Positions 16,882 through 26,225 of a stretch of DNA of 64,000 nucleotides are shown piece after piece (the stretch's first letter is position 1; every line of letters begins with the position of its first letter). This DNA is from Streptomyces sp. AC550_RSS872 (GTDB lineage Bacteria; Actinomycetota; Actinomycetes; Streptomycetales; Streptomycetaceae). A program made the translations under genes and the position numbers. The stretch is from assembly GCF_019049285.1 (NCBI RefSeq), contig NZ_JAGMUL010000208.1:62001-126000 (forward strand). The letters are read 5' to 3'. Below the pieces are notes generated by a model. That model worked only from the letters and a program-made list of their open reading frames with translations. It was not told the DNA's origin and did no database searches.

Positions 16882-16982
16882 CTGGAACAGTGCTCAACTC
16901 ATTACCTCTGGAAGCGATTTGACGCACAATTGAATGACCTGTGCACAGACGTGACCAGGTTCAGTCGAGGGGAAACGGCGAG

Positions 16983-19943
16983 ATGGCGGCGGAACTCGGA
17001 CACGTCACGGTGGTCTTCGCCGGACAGAGCGAGTCCTGGGCCAAATGGATCGACCACCAGATCCGGGCCGCGGGACGGGGCACCACGCTGATCAGGTGGA
17101 ACCCGCTGCGCCGCCCGCCGACCGCCGAGGCCTTCACCAGCCTGCTCAGCGCGCCGGGACGCGTCCTGCTCGTGATCGACGACTGGCACGAACGGCTGGG
17201 GAACGAGCGGTTCGAGGCCTGGGCCGAGGCGCTGCGGCAGGTCCTGCCGACGTACCAGGACCGGATCGCCGCCGTCAGCATCACCGCCCGGCCCATGCCC
17301 GAGGCCGTCATCGCGCTCGCCCCCGTCGAACTGCGCGGTCTGCGCCCCGAGGTGGCGCGCGGCCGGGTCCTGGAGTGTGCCGGCATACCCGCCCCGGGCG
17401 TCCTGATCGACCTGCGCCGCGGCCCCCGCTTCCCCGACGACCCACCGGAGGTATGGCACGTCCCGCGCCGCAACCTCCGCTTCGTCGGCCGCACCGAACT
17501 GCTGGAGAAGGTCTACGGCGCCCTCTCCGCCGCCGGCCCCACAGGCGCCGCCGTGGCACTGCTCGGCCCCGGCGGCTTCGGCAAGACCCAGCTGGCCCTG
17601 GAGTACGTCCACCGGTTCGCCGGCGAGTACGACATCGTCTGGTGGATCAACGCCGCCCAACGCGTCACCGCCCGCCAGCAGTTCGCCGACCTCGCCGCCG
17701 CCCTGGACCTGCGGGACTCCGGCGACCTCGCGACCACCATCACATCCGTCCGCCGGGAACTCGACCGCACCGCACGGCCCTGGCTGCTCGTCCTGGACGG
17801 CGCCGGCGACCCGGAGCGGCTGATCGACCTGGTGCCCGAAGGCCGCGGCCACATCCTCGTCACCACCCACCGCAGCGAGTGGGGCGCCCACGCCGAGAAC
17901 ATCGCCGTACCCGTCTTCGAACGCCGCGAGAGCGTCGCCTTCGCCGGGCGCCGCACGGACCGCCTCAGCGACATCCAGGCCGAGCGGCTCGCCGAGGCCG
18001 TGGAGGACATGCCGCTGCTGCTCGACCAGACGGCCGCCTGGCTGGACATCAACCCGACCGTGCCGGTCGACGACTACATCCGGGACATCCGCGACGGCCG
18101 CCCGGACCGCTTCGGCGTCATGGCCTCCGGCCAGTACCCGGAGAGCTTCGAGGTCGCCTGGGCGAAACTCGTCAACACCCTGCGCGACGGCTCGGAATCC
18201 GCCTGGCAGCTGCTCAACCTGCTCGTCTGCTTCTCCCACGACGTGGTGCCGGTACGGCTGCTACAGACCGCCCGGCACGGCGACCTGCCCGCCGAGCTGG
18301 ACGAGCTGATCGCGGAGCCCAGCAGCTGGAACACGGCCCTGCGCCGACTGTCCGAGATCACCTCCATGCGGATCGAGTACGAGGCCGGGCCGCGCATGGA
18401 CACCCAGACCGTCGGCACCCTGCGCATGCACCGCCTCTTCCACCGCTTCGTACGCTCCATCCAGTCCCCCGCCGACGCCGAGCGCTACTCGGCCGCCGCC
18501 CGCAAGGTCCTCGTCTCCGCCGACCCCCGCGACTCCTCCTCGGCCGGCAACTGGGCCCGGTACGCCGCCCTCATCCCGCACCTGGAACCCTCCGGGGCCC
18601 TGGAGTCGGCCGACGACGACGCCCGCGAACTGGTCCTCAACTGCATCGAGTACCTGCGGATGCGCGGCGAGTACCACGACGGCTGGTGGCTCAGCCGCCA
18701 GGCCGTGGAGCACTGGCGGGGCACCTCCGGGGACACCGACCGCTCGGTGCTCATCGCCGTCCACCAGCTCGCCAACATGCTGCGCCGGCTGGGCAGGTAC
18801 CCGGAGGCGGAGAGCGTCGGCCGCGAGATCCTCGGCCGGCTCGAACGCGCCGACGACGTCCGGCCGATCGAGGTGATCCGCGCCAAGGACGGCCTCGGCG
18901 GCACCCTCATGGCGCTCGGCCGCTACCCGGAGGCACGCGCCCTGTTCGACGAGGCCGCCGCGAGCGCCGCGGCCGAACTCGGCGGCGAGCAGGTGCCGCG
19001 CACTCTCGCCATCCGCAGCAACCTCGCCGTCGCCCTCGGCCTCCAGGGCCGCTACACCGAGTCCCTCGCCCTGCACCGCAAGATCTACGAGGCTCGCCTG
19101 GACCTGCTCGGCGAGCGCGACGCCCTCACCCTCAACTCCTCGCTGCGCACCGCCTGGATGCTGCGTCTGCTCGGCAGCTACCGCGAGGCGCTGACCATCC
19201 AGGGCCACAACTCCCGGGTCCACAGCCAGGTCCTGGACCGCACCCACAGCCAGACCCTGCTCGCCGAGCACAACCTCGCGCTGTGCGCCCGCCGCGTCGG
19301 AGACCTCCAGTTCGCGCACGCCATGCTGCGCGGCGTCCGCGAGAAACTGATCCGCCGCCGTGGCCCGTTGCACCCCGAGACACTGATGGCGTCCTGCGAC
19401 TACGCGATGCTGCTGCGCGACCTGGACCTCACGGAGGAGGCCAGGGGCCTGGCCGAGGCCACCGCCACCCAGTACGCCGCCCAGCTCGGCGACCGCCACC
19501 CGTACGCGATCGGCGCGCGGGACAACGTCGCCACCGTCATGCGGGACATGGGCGAGTACCGCGCCGCGCTGGCGCTGTCCCGCCAGACCGCGGCCCAGAT
19601 GCGGCGCGCGGTGGGCCGGGACCACCCGTGGGCCATCGGCTGCGCCAAGAACGAGGTCGCCGCGCTGGCCGGCGCAGGAGAGATCGACGCGGCGGCGGCG
19701 CTGGGCCGGGAGACCGCCGACCGTTCCGCGCGCGTCTTGGGCGACGCCCATGTGCTCACCATCAGCCTACGGGCCGGACTCGCCCTGGACCTGGCCGAAC
19801 TGGGCGAGCGAGAGGAGTCCGAGGCCCTGCACCGGGACACCGTGGCCCGCCTGACCTCCCGCCTCGGCGCCGACCACCCACAAACCCGGCACATCCTCGA
19901 ACGCCAGCGCCCGTACTGGGACTTCGAGCCTCAACCGATTTGA
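16983..19943 (+). CDS. FxsT-like TIR/NB-ARC/TPR protein
   Basis: A 986-residue STAND-type protein. The N-terminal 150 residues resemble a divergent TIR domain (VTVVFAGQSESWAKWIDHQI, TTLIRWNP, VLLVIDDWHERLG). A linker with VPRRNLRFVGRTELL leads into the NB-ARC NTPase with P-loop LGPGGFGKTQ (about 194-203) and WLLVLDGAGD as Walker B. From about residue 530 on there are TPR repeats (LANMLRRLGRYPEAESVGREIL and similar). This is the architecture of FxsT proteins that accompany FxsB. I start at ATG 16983, with GAGGGGA 9 bases upstream. It is the sensor/effector candidate of the block, 101 bases after the maturase. Confidence 0.85.
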   Translation: MAAELGHVTVVFAGQSESWAKWIDHQIRAAGRGTTLIRWNPLRRPPTAEAFTSLLSAPGRVLLVIDDWHERLGNERFEAWAEALRQVLPTYQDRIAAVSITARPMPEAVIALAPVELRGLRPEVARGRVLECAGIPAPGVLIDLRRGPRFPDDPPEVWHVPRRNLRFVGRTELLEKVYGALSAAGPTGAAVALLGPGGFGKTQLALEYVHRFAGEYDIVWWINAAQRVTARQQFADLAAALDLRDSGDLATTITSVRRELDRTARPWLLVLDGAGDPERLIDLVPEGRGHILVTTHRSEWGAHAENIAVPVFERRESVAFAGRRTDRLSDIQAERLAEAVEDMPLLLDQTAAWLDINPTVPVDDYIRDIRDGRPDRFGVMASGQYPESFEVAWAKLVNTLRDGSESAWQLLNLLVCFSHDVVPVRLLQTARHGDLPAELDELIAEPSSWNTALRRLSEITSMRIEYEAGPRMDTQTVGTLRMHRLFHRFVRSIQSPADAERYSAAARKVLVSADPRDSSSAGNWARYAALIPHLEPSGALESADDDARELVLNCIEYLRMRGEYHDGWWLSRQAVEHWRGTSGDTDRSVLIAVHQLANMLRRLGRYPEAESVGREILGRLERADDVRPIEVIRAKDGLGGTLMALGRYPEARALFDEAAASAAAELGGEQVPRTLAIRSNLAVALGLQGRYTESLALHRKIYEARLDLLGERDALTLNSSLRTAWMLRLLGSYREALTIQGHNSRVHSQVLDRTHSQTLLAEHNLALCARRVGDLQFAHAMLRGVREKLIRRRGPLHPETLMASCDYAMLLRDLDLTEEARGLAEATATQYAAQLGDRHPYAIGARDNVATVMRDMGEYRAALALSRQTAAQMRRAVGRDHPWAIGCAKNEVAALAGAGEIDAAAALGRETADRSARVLGDAHVLTISLRAGLALDLAELGEREESEALHRDTVARLTSRLGADHPQTRHILERQRPYWDFEPQPI

Positions 19944-20008
19944 CCAGGGGGCGGAAAGGTCCCCTGACGCCCGGATCTAACCAGCCAACGGCACCGCAGT
20001 CCCCCCCA

Positions 20009-20056
20009 GGGGCGCGGGGAACTGCGCGACCAGCCACAACGAATCCGCAGCCGCGC
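20009..20056. repeat. Single REP-type element
   Basis: GGGGCGCGGGGAACTGCGC at 20009-20027 followed by GACCAGCCACAAC and CCGCAGCCG. It is the same core as the five-fold array at 52486-53060 and is a very common Streptomyces intergenic sequence. Confidence 0.65.
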
Positions 20057-20088
20057 ACGCTCCCCAACCACCCCCCTGGGCAGGCGAA

Positions 20089-20126
20089 AGGGCCCGACGC
20101 CGAGCAAGAACTCGGCACCGGGCCCT
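20089..20126. terminator. Bidirectional terminator between fxsT-like gene and kgd
   Basis: AGGGCCCG-A-CGCCGAG pairs with CTCGGC-A-CCGGGCCCT around a short CAAGAA loop, giving a long nearly perfect stem. It lies between two convergent genes and probably stops both. Confidence 0.75.
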
Positions 20127-20150
20127 GAACGCGGCTGAACCGCCGGAGGC

Positions 20151-23100
20151 CTACGCCTCGAACACCTCACGCACCAGCTGCTCCTGCTCGGCCTGGTGCC
20201 GCTTGGCGGAACCGACGGCCGGGGACGACCCGTGCGGACGCGAGATCCGACGCAGGCGCTCGCCGTGCGGGACCTCGGCGCCGACCGCCAGGTCCAGGTG
20301 GTCGATCAGGTTGAGCGCGATGAACGGCCACGCACCCTGGTTCGCCGGCTCCTCCTGGGCCCACAGGTACTTCTCGGCGTTCGGGTACTTGGCGATCTCG
20401 GCCTGGAGCTCGGCACCCGGCAGCGGGTACAGGCGCTCGATGCGGATGATCGCCGTGTCCGTGACGCCGCGCTTCTTCCGCTCGGCGTCCAGGTCGTAGT
20501 AGACCTTGCCGGCGCAGAAGACGACCTTCTTGACGGCGGCCGGGTCGACCGACGCGTCGCCGATGACCGGCTGGAACTGGCCCGTCGTGAACTCCTCCGC
20601 CTTCGAGGCGGCGGCCTTCAGGCGCAGCATCGACTTCGGGGTGAAGACGACCAGCGGCTTGTGGTGCGGGTTGTGCACCTGCCACCGCAGGAGGTGGAAG
20701 TAGTTCGACGGCAGGGTCGGCATGGCGACCGTCATGTTGTTCTGCGCGCACAGCTGGAGGAAACGCTCCGGGCGGGCGGACGAGTGGTCCGGGCCCTGGC
20801 CCTCGTAGCCGTGCGGCAGCAGCAGGACGACGCCGGACGTCTGGGCCCACTTCTGCTCGGCCGACGAGATGAACTCGTCCACGACCGTCTGGGCGCCGTT
20901 GACGAAGTCGCCGAACTGGGCCTCCCACATCACGAGGGCGTCGGGACGCGCCAGCGAGTAGCCGTACTCGAAGCCCATCGCGGCGTACTCGGAGAGGAGG
21001 GAGTTGTAGACGTTGTAACGCGCCTGGTCCTCGCCGAGGTACATCAGCGGCGTGAACTCCTCGCCCGTCTCGCGGTCGATCAGCACCGCGTGACGCTGGC
21101 CGAACGTACCGCGCTGCGAGTCCTGGCCCGCGAGGCGGATCGGCACGCCTTCCAGGAGGAGGGAACCGACGGCGAGCGTCTCGCCCATGCCCCAGTCGAT
21201 GGTGCCGTCCTCGACCATGGACGCCCGGCGCTGGAGCTGCGGCAGCAGACGCGGGTGAACGGTGATGTGGTCGGGGATGTTGACCTGGGACTCGGCGATC
21301 CGCTTGACGGTCTCCGAGGTGACCGCGGTGCTGACGGCCACCGGGAACTCGGCCTGCGGCTCCGACGGCTCGGCCGCGGCCGGCTGCGAGATGGCCTCAC
21401 GGACCTCCGTGAAGACCTTCTCCAACTGGCCCTGGTAGTCCTGCAACGCCTGCTCGGCCTCTTCCAGGGTGATGTCGCCGCGACCGATGAGGGACTCGGT
21501 GTACAGCTTGCGCACCGAGCGCTTACGGTCGATCAGGTCGTACATCAGCGGCTGGGTGAAGGCCGGGTTGTCGGTCTCGTTGTGACCGCGGCGGCGGTAG
21601 CAGATGAGGTCGATCACGACGTCCTTGTTGAACGCCTGGCGGAACTCGAAGGCCAGACGGGCAACGCGGACGACCGCCTCGGGGTCGTCGCCGTTCACAT
21701 GGAAGATCGGCGCCTCGATCATGCGGGCCACGTCGGTGGCGTACATCGAGGAACGGGACGACTCGGGAGCCGCCGTGAAGCCGACCTGGTTGTTGATGAC
21801 GATGTGGACCGTGCCGCCGGTGCGGTAGCCGCGCAGCTGCGACATGTTCAGGGTCTCGGCCACCACGCCCTGGCCCGCGAAGGCCGCGTCGCCGTGGATC
21901 GCCACCGGCAGGACGGTGAAGTCCGTGCCGCCCTTGTTGATGATGTCCTGCTTGGCGCGCGCGACGCCCTCCAGGACCGGGTCCACCGCCTCCAGGTGCG
22001 AGGGGTTCGCGACCAGGGAGACCTTGATCTGCTCGCCGTCGAGGCCGGTGAAGGTGCCCTCGGCGCCCAGGTGGTACTTCACGTCACCGGAGCCGTGCAT
22101 CGACTTCGGGTCGAGGTTGCCCTCGAACTCGCGGAAGATCTGGGCGTACGACTTGCCGACGATGTTGGCGAGGACGTTCAGGCGGCCGCGGTGGGCCATG
22201 CCGATGACGACCTCGTCAAGACGGGACTCGGCGGCACTGTCGATGACCGCGTCCAGCAGCGGGATGACGGACTCGCCGCCCTCCAGGGAGAAGCGCTTCT
22301 GGCCGACGTACTTCGTCTGGAGGAAGGTCTCGAAGGCCTCGGCGGCGTTCAGCCGGCGCAGGATGCGCAGCTGCTCCTCGCGCTCCGGCTTGGTGTGCGC
22401 GCGCTCGATGCGGTCCTGGATCCACCGGCGCTGCTTGGGGTCCTGGATGTGCATGAACTCGACGCCGGTGGTGCGGCAGTACGAGTCGCGCAGCACACCG
22501 AGGATGTCGCGCAGCTTCATCAGGGACTTGCCGGCGAAGCCGCCGACGGCGAACTCGCGCTCCAGGTCCCACAGGGTGAGGCCGTGCTCGGTGATGTCCA
22601 GGTCGGGGTGCTTGCGCTGCTGGTACTCCAGCGGGTCGGTGTCGGCCATGACGTGGCCGCGGACCCGGTAGGAGTGGATCAGCTCGAAGACACGGGCGGC
22701 CTTGGTGACGTCGTCGTCGTGGCTGGCGTCGATGTCCTTGAGCCAGCGGACCGGCTCGTAGGGGATGCGCAGCGCCTCGAAGATGTCGTCGTAGAAGCCG
22801 TTCTCACCGAGGAGGAGGTTCGCGACGATCCGCAGGAACTCGCCGGAGGCGGCGCCCTGGATCACCCGGTGGTCGTAGGTCGACGTGAGCGTCATGACCT
22901 TCGAGATGCCGAGCTTGTTCAGCGTGTCCTGGGACGTGCCCTGGAACTCCGCCGGGTAGTCCATGGAGCCGACGCCCATGATCACCGACTGGCCGGGCAT
23001 CAGACGCGGCACGGAGTGGACGGTGCCGAGGCCGCCGGGGTTGGTCAGGGAGACCGTCACGCCGGTGAAGTCGTCCATGCCCAGCTTGCCGTCGCGGGCG

Positions 23101-23960
23101 CGGCGGACGATGTCCTCGTAGGCCTGCCAGAACTCGAAGAAGTTCAGCGTCTCGGCCTTCTTGATGCCCGCGACCACGAGCTGGCGGTCGCCGTTGGGCT
23201 TGACCAGGTCGATGGCGAGGCCGAAGTTGATGTGCTCCGGCTTGACCAGGGTCGGCTTGCCGTCCTTCTCCGCGAAGGAGTAGTTCATCGACGGCATGGC
23301 CTTGATGGCCTGCACCATCGCGTAGCCGATCAGGTGCGTGAAGGAGATCTTCCCGCCCCGGGCGCGCTTGAGGTGGTTGTTGATGACGATGCGGTTGTCG
23401 AAGAGCAGCTTCACCGGGACCGCGCGCACGGACGTGGCCGTGGGCACCTCCAGCGAGGCGTTCATGTTCTTCGCGACCGCGGCGGCGGGGCCGCGCAGCG
23501 TCACGAGCTCGGGACCGTCGGCAGCGGCGGCAGCGGGCTCGGCCTTCTTCGGCTGAGCGGGCTTCGCAGCCGGCGCGGGCGCGGCGGGCTTCGCGGCGGC
23601 CGGGGCCGGAGCAGCCGGTGCCGGAGCGGCGGGAGCCGCGGGCGCGGCGGCTGCGGGCTTCGGGGCCGCGGGGGCCGGTGCGGGGACCGACGGGGCGGCC
23701 GGAGCAGCCGGAGCCTTGGTGGTGGTCTCTGCGGCCCCCGCGGCCGCAGTACCCGCCGGAGCCGGGGCGGCGGCCGCCCCCGGCTTGTAGTCGGCGAAGA
23801 AGTCCCACCAGGCTCGGTCCACCGAATTGGGGTCCTGGAGGTACTGCTGATAGATCTCGTCGACGAGCCACTCGTTCGGACCGAACGCGGCCGCGGGGTT
23901 CTTCCCCGCTTGGTCGGTGTCGGTCGAGATGCTCGAGTTACTGGGGGACTGTGGCGACAC
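20151..23960 (-). CDS. kgd: Multifunctional 2-oxoglutarate dehydrogenase E1/E2 (Kgd/OdhA type)
   Basis: Actinobacterial 2-oxoglutarate dehydrogenase in which the E2 acyltransferase catalytic domain is fused ahead of the thiamine-diphosphate E1 domains (1269 residues). The N-terminus has GPNEWLVDEIYQQYLQDP, then an Ala/Pro-rich linker (about 55-145). The acyltransferase domain carries TYDHRVIQGA. The E1 part shows RGHVMADTDPL, GMAHRGRLNVLAN, HGDAAFAGQG and NNQVGF, and ends with LLPHGYEGQGPDHSSARPER. I chose GTG at 23958-23960 because AGGGCGG lies 8 bases upstream; the frame extends to 24011 with a weak TTG. Supplies succinyl-CoA in the TCA cycle. Family members are held inactive by a GarA/OdhI-type FHA protein. 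Confidence 0.96.
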   Translation of the reverse strand: MSPQSPSNSSISTDTDQAGKNPAAAFGPNEWLVDEIYQQYLQDPNSVDRAWWDFFADYKPGAAAAPAPAGTAAAGAAETTTKAPAAPAAPSVPAPAPAAPKPAAAAPAAPAAPAPAAPAPAAAKPAAPAPAAKPAQPKKAEPAAAAADGPELVTLRGPAAAVAKNMNASLEVPTATSVRAVPVKLLFDNRIVINNHLKRARGGKISFTHLIGYAMVQAIKAMPSMNYSFAEKDGKPTLVKPEHINFGLAIDLVKPNGDRQLVVAGIKKAETLNFFEFWQAYEDIVRRARDGKLGMDDFTGVTVSLTNPGGLGTVHSVPRLMPGQSVIMGVGSMDYPAEFQGTSQDTLNKLGISKVMTLTSTYDHRVIQGAASGEFLRIVANLLLGENGFYDDIFEALRIPYEPVRWLKDIDASHDDDVTKAARVFELIHSYRVRGHVMADTDPLEYQQRKHPDLDITEHGLTLWDLEREFAVGGFAGKSLMKLRDILGVLRDSYCRTTGVEFMHIQDPKQRRWIQDRIERAHTKPEREEQLRILRRLNAAEAFETFLQTKYVGQKRFSLEGGESVIPLLDAVIDSAAESRLDEVVIGMAHRGRLNVLANIVGKSYAQIFREFEGNLDPKSMHGSGDVKYHLGAEGTFTGLDGEQIKVSLVANPSHLEAVDPVLEGVARAKQDIINKGGTDFTVLPVAIHGDAAFAGQGVVAETLNMSQLRGYRTGGTVHIVINNQVGFTAAPESSRSSMYATDVARMIEAPIFHVNGDDPEAVVRVARLAFEFRQAFNKDVVIDLICYRRRGHNETDNPAFTQPLMYDLIDRKRSVRKLYTESLIGRGDITLEEAEQALQDYQGQLEKVFTEVREAISQPAAAEPSEPQAEFPVAVSTAVTSETVKRIAESQVNIPDHITVHPRLLPQLQRRASMVEDGTIDWGMGETLAVGSLLLEGVPIRLAGQDSQRGTFGQRHAVLIDRETGEEFTPLMYLGEDQARYNVYNSLLSEYAAMGFEYGYSLARPDALVMWEAQFGDFVNGAQTVVDEFISSAEQKWAQTSGVVLLLPHGYEGQGPDHSSARPERFLQLCAQNNMTVAMPTLPSNYFHLLRWQVHNPHHKPLVVFTPKSMLRLKAAASKAEEFTTGQFQPVIGDASVDPAAVKKVVFCAGKVYYDLDAERKKRGVTDTAIIRIERLYPLPGAELQAEIAKYPNAEKYLWAQEEPANQGAWPFIALNLIDHLDLAVGAEVPHGERLRRISRPHGSSPAVGSAKRHQAEQEQLVREVFEA

Positions 23961-24251
23961 GGCGGCAACCGCCCTCTTCCGCTTCACAAGGTGATGGACA
24001 GCGGGAATCAAGGCTACGCCCCCATGGCCGGGAAGGTCAGGCTGAGCAAGGTCATCGTCGCGTAAGTCACATCGGAAAGCGTGTTTCGTGCTTGGAAATG
24101 GCGGGAAACAAGCGTGGTTCCGCTTCGGATGACCTCAGATGGGAAGACGCGATCACGACCTGACGCGCCGAAGGCGCAGGTCTGTACCTGATCACACGTG
24201 TCCGTCAGTCAGGACGCACGTGGATCTTGACGCTCCGCTTCGAACTTTACG

Positions 24252-25358
24252 TCAACTTGGTACGGATGGCTGCCCCGGAAGCGTGACAAGAATCCGGCAG
24301 CCTCGATCGGATTCGGCCACTCCGATCCGGCCGCCGTGCAGATCGACGGCCCAGCGCGCGATGGCCAGCCCGAGTCCCGTACCGCCGTCGCTGCCCGGCC
24401 CGTGCGGCCGGCTCACGGCGCCCCGGTTGAACCGCTCGAAGACCCGGTGCCAGTCCGACCGCGGAATGCCCGGGCCCTCGTCCAGGACCTCCAGCTCCAG
24501 CGACTCCGCGTACGCCCCGCGCCGCGCCTTGACCGTCACGCGGCCGTGCGGCGGGCTGTGCTTGATCGCGTTGTCGATGAGGTTGGCGACGACCTGGTGG
24601 ATGCGCTCGGGGTCGGCGTGCGCGGTCAGCTCCGGCGGGGAGACGTCGAGATGCAGATGGACGTCGGTGCGGGTGTGGCTGCCGGAGCCCGACGCCATGC
24701 CGCCGCGCGCGGAGGAGACCATGTTGGCCTCCTTCAGCACCCCGGACAGGTACGGCCACACCTCGAAGCGCCGCAGCCGCAGCGGTACGACGCCGTTGTC
24801 CAGCCGGGACAGGTCGAGGAGCGTCTCCACCAGCCGGCCGAGGCGCTCGGTCTGCTTCAGCGCCGTGCGCATCGTCTCGGGGTCGGCCTCGGCGATGCCG
24901 TCGACGACGTTCTCCAGGACGGCCCGCAGGCCCGCGATCGGGGTGCGCAGCTCGTGCGAGACGTTCGCCACCAGCTCCTTGCGCTGCTGGTCCTGGGCCT
25001 CCAGCTCGTCGGCCATCAGATTGATCGTCCCGGCGAGGTCGCCCAGCTCGTCCCGGCGGTTGTCGCGTACCCGGCGCGTGTAGTCGCCGTGCGAGATGGA
25101 CCGGGCCACCGCGTTCATCTCGTCCAGCGGCGCGGTGAGCGAATGCGCCACGAACTGCGTAATGAGCAGTGTGGCGATCATCGAGAAGACCGTGATGAAG
25201 CGCAGCTCCGTCTGGGTGCGCACCGCGATCATCGACAGGCCGGTGGTGATCAGCACCGCGATGATCACCAGCGCGCCGAGCTTGGTCTTGATCGAGAACG
25301 GACGTACGCCGCCCCAGGGCTCCCCGGGGCCTCTCCGCGCGGCCGGTCCGTCGCTCAT
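24252..25358 (-). CDS. Sensor histidine kinase
   Basis: A 368-residue kinase with two membrane segments (about 27-46 and 54-72) separated by only a few residues, so almost no extracellular sensor domain. A HAMP domain follows (SLTAPLDEMNAVARSISHGDY), then the H-box VANVSHELRTP with phospho-acceptor His135, N-box LIDNAIKHSP, G1 DEGPGIP and G2 GTGLGLAIARW. The start overlaps the regulator stop by ATGA. Lack of an external loop suggests sensing within the membrane or through a partner. Stimulus unknown. Confidence 0.92.
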   Translation of the reverse strand: MSDGPAARRGPGEPWGGVRPFSIKTKLGALVIIAVLITTGLSMIAVRTQTELRFITVFSMIATLLITQFVAHSLTAPLDEMNAVARSISHGDYTRRVRDNRRDELGDLAGTINLMADELEAQDQQRKELVANVSHELRTPIAGLRAVLENVVDGIAEADPETMRTALKQTERLGRLVETLLDLSRLDNGVVPLRLRRFEVWPYLSGVLKEANMVSSARGGMASGSGSHTRTDVHLHLDVSPPELTAHADPERIHQVVANLIDNAIKHSPPHGRVTVKARRGAYAESLELEVLDEGPGIPRSDWHRVFERFNRGAVSRPHGPGSDGGTGLGLAIARWAVDLHGGRIGVAESDRGCRILVTLPGQPSVPS

Positions 25359-26092
25359 GGCGTCGGGGTCTCCAGGGCGTAGCCCACGCCGTGCACGGTA
25401 CGGATCCGCTCGGCGCCGATCTTCCGGCGCAGCGCCTTGATGTGGCTGTCGACCGTGCGGGTGCCGGAGGCGTCCGCCCAGTCCCACACCTCGGCGAGGA
25501 GCTGCTCACGGGAGAGCACCGCGCGCGGGGTGTTGGCCAGGCACACCAGGAGGTCGAACTCGGTCGGCGTGAGGTGAACGTCCTCACTGCGCACCCGTAC
25601 GCGCCGCTGCGCGTGGTCGATCTCCAGCTCGCCGAGGCGCAGGATGCCCGAGCGCGGGGTCGTCGCGGCCAGCGCCGCCCGCTCGACGCGGCGCAGCAGC
25701 ACATGCACGCGTGCCGCCAGCTCCCGCATCGAGAACGGCTTGGTCATGTAGTCGTCGGCGCCGACGCCGAGCCCGACCAGCATGTCGGTCTCGTCGTCAC
25801 GCGCGGTCAGCATCATCACCGGCACCGGCCGCTGGGCCTGCACCCGGCGGCAGACCTCCAGGCCGTCGAAGCCCGGCAGCATGATGTCGAGGATCAGCAG
25901 GTCGGGCTGCCACGCCTCGGCCGTGTCGACCGCCGCCGGACCGTCACCTGCCGTCTGCACGAGGAATCCCTCGGCGCGCAGGCGGGCCGCGATGGCGTCC
26001 ACGATGGTCGGATCGTCCTCGACCACGAGGACCCGGCGCTGTGCGCCGGGGGTCGCCGCCGTGCCGTTGTGGGAGGTGTGTGTCTGCTCCAT
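25355..26092 (-). CDS. OmpR/PhoB-type response regulator
   Basis: A 245-residue regulator. The receiver domain has acidic pocket Glu25-Asp26-Asp27, phospho-acceptor Asp69 in LLILDIMLPG, Thr in MLTARD and Lys in DYMTKPFS. The C-terminal winged helix (about 150-240) includes VHLTPTEFDLLVCLANTPRAVLSREQLL and RTVDSHIKALRRKIG. The ATG at 26090-26092 is four codons inside the first possible start and gives MEQTHT. Operon with the kinase immediately downstream. Confidence 0.93.
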   Translation of the reverse strand: MEQTHTSHNGTAATPGAQRRVLVVEDDPTIVDAIAARLRAEGFLVQTAGDGPAAVDTAEAWQPDLLILDIMLPGFDGLEVCRRVQAQRPVPVMMLTARDDETDMLVGLGVGADDYMTKPFSMRELAARVHVLLRRVERAALAATTPRSGILRLGELEIDHAQRRVRVRSEDVHLTPTEFDLLVCLANTPRAVLSREQLLAEVWDWADASGTRTVDSHIKALRRKIGAERIRTVHGVGYALETPTP

Positions 26093-26225
26093 CGCCCGCC
26101 CCAAAGTTGCTTTCCGGAATCCGTGGGGTGATTCCTACTGACTGGCTATGCCTGCGCATGCTTGCGATTGACGCTTGAATGATCCGCGTCAGGTGAGCAG
26201 AGTACGGGGAGTCGCCGCGCCACGG

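Noticed and set aside
17045..20128. A 1027-codon open frame overlapping the NB-ARC/TPR gene in another plus-strand frame
   Set aside because: Product is Arg/Pro-rich low complexity, whereas the chosen frame has P-loop and TPR motifs.
20196..24065. A very long open frame on the plus strand opposite kgd (about 1290 codons)
   Set aside because: It is antisense to a clearly conserved enzyme and arises from GC-rich third-position bias; its product is Arg/Val/Asp-rich with no domain.
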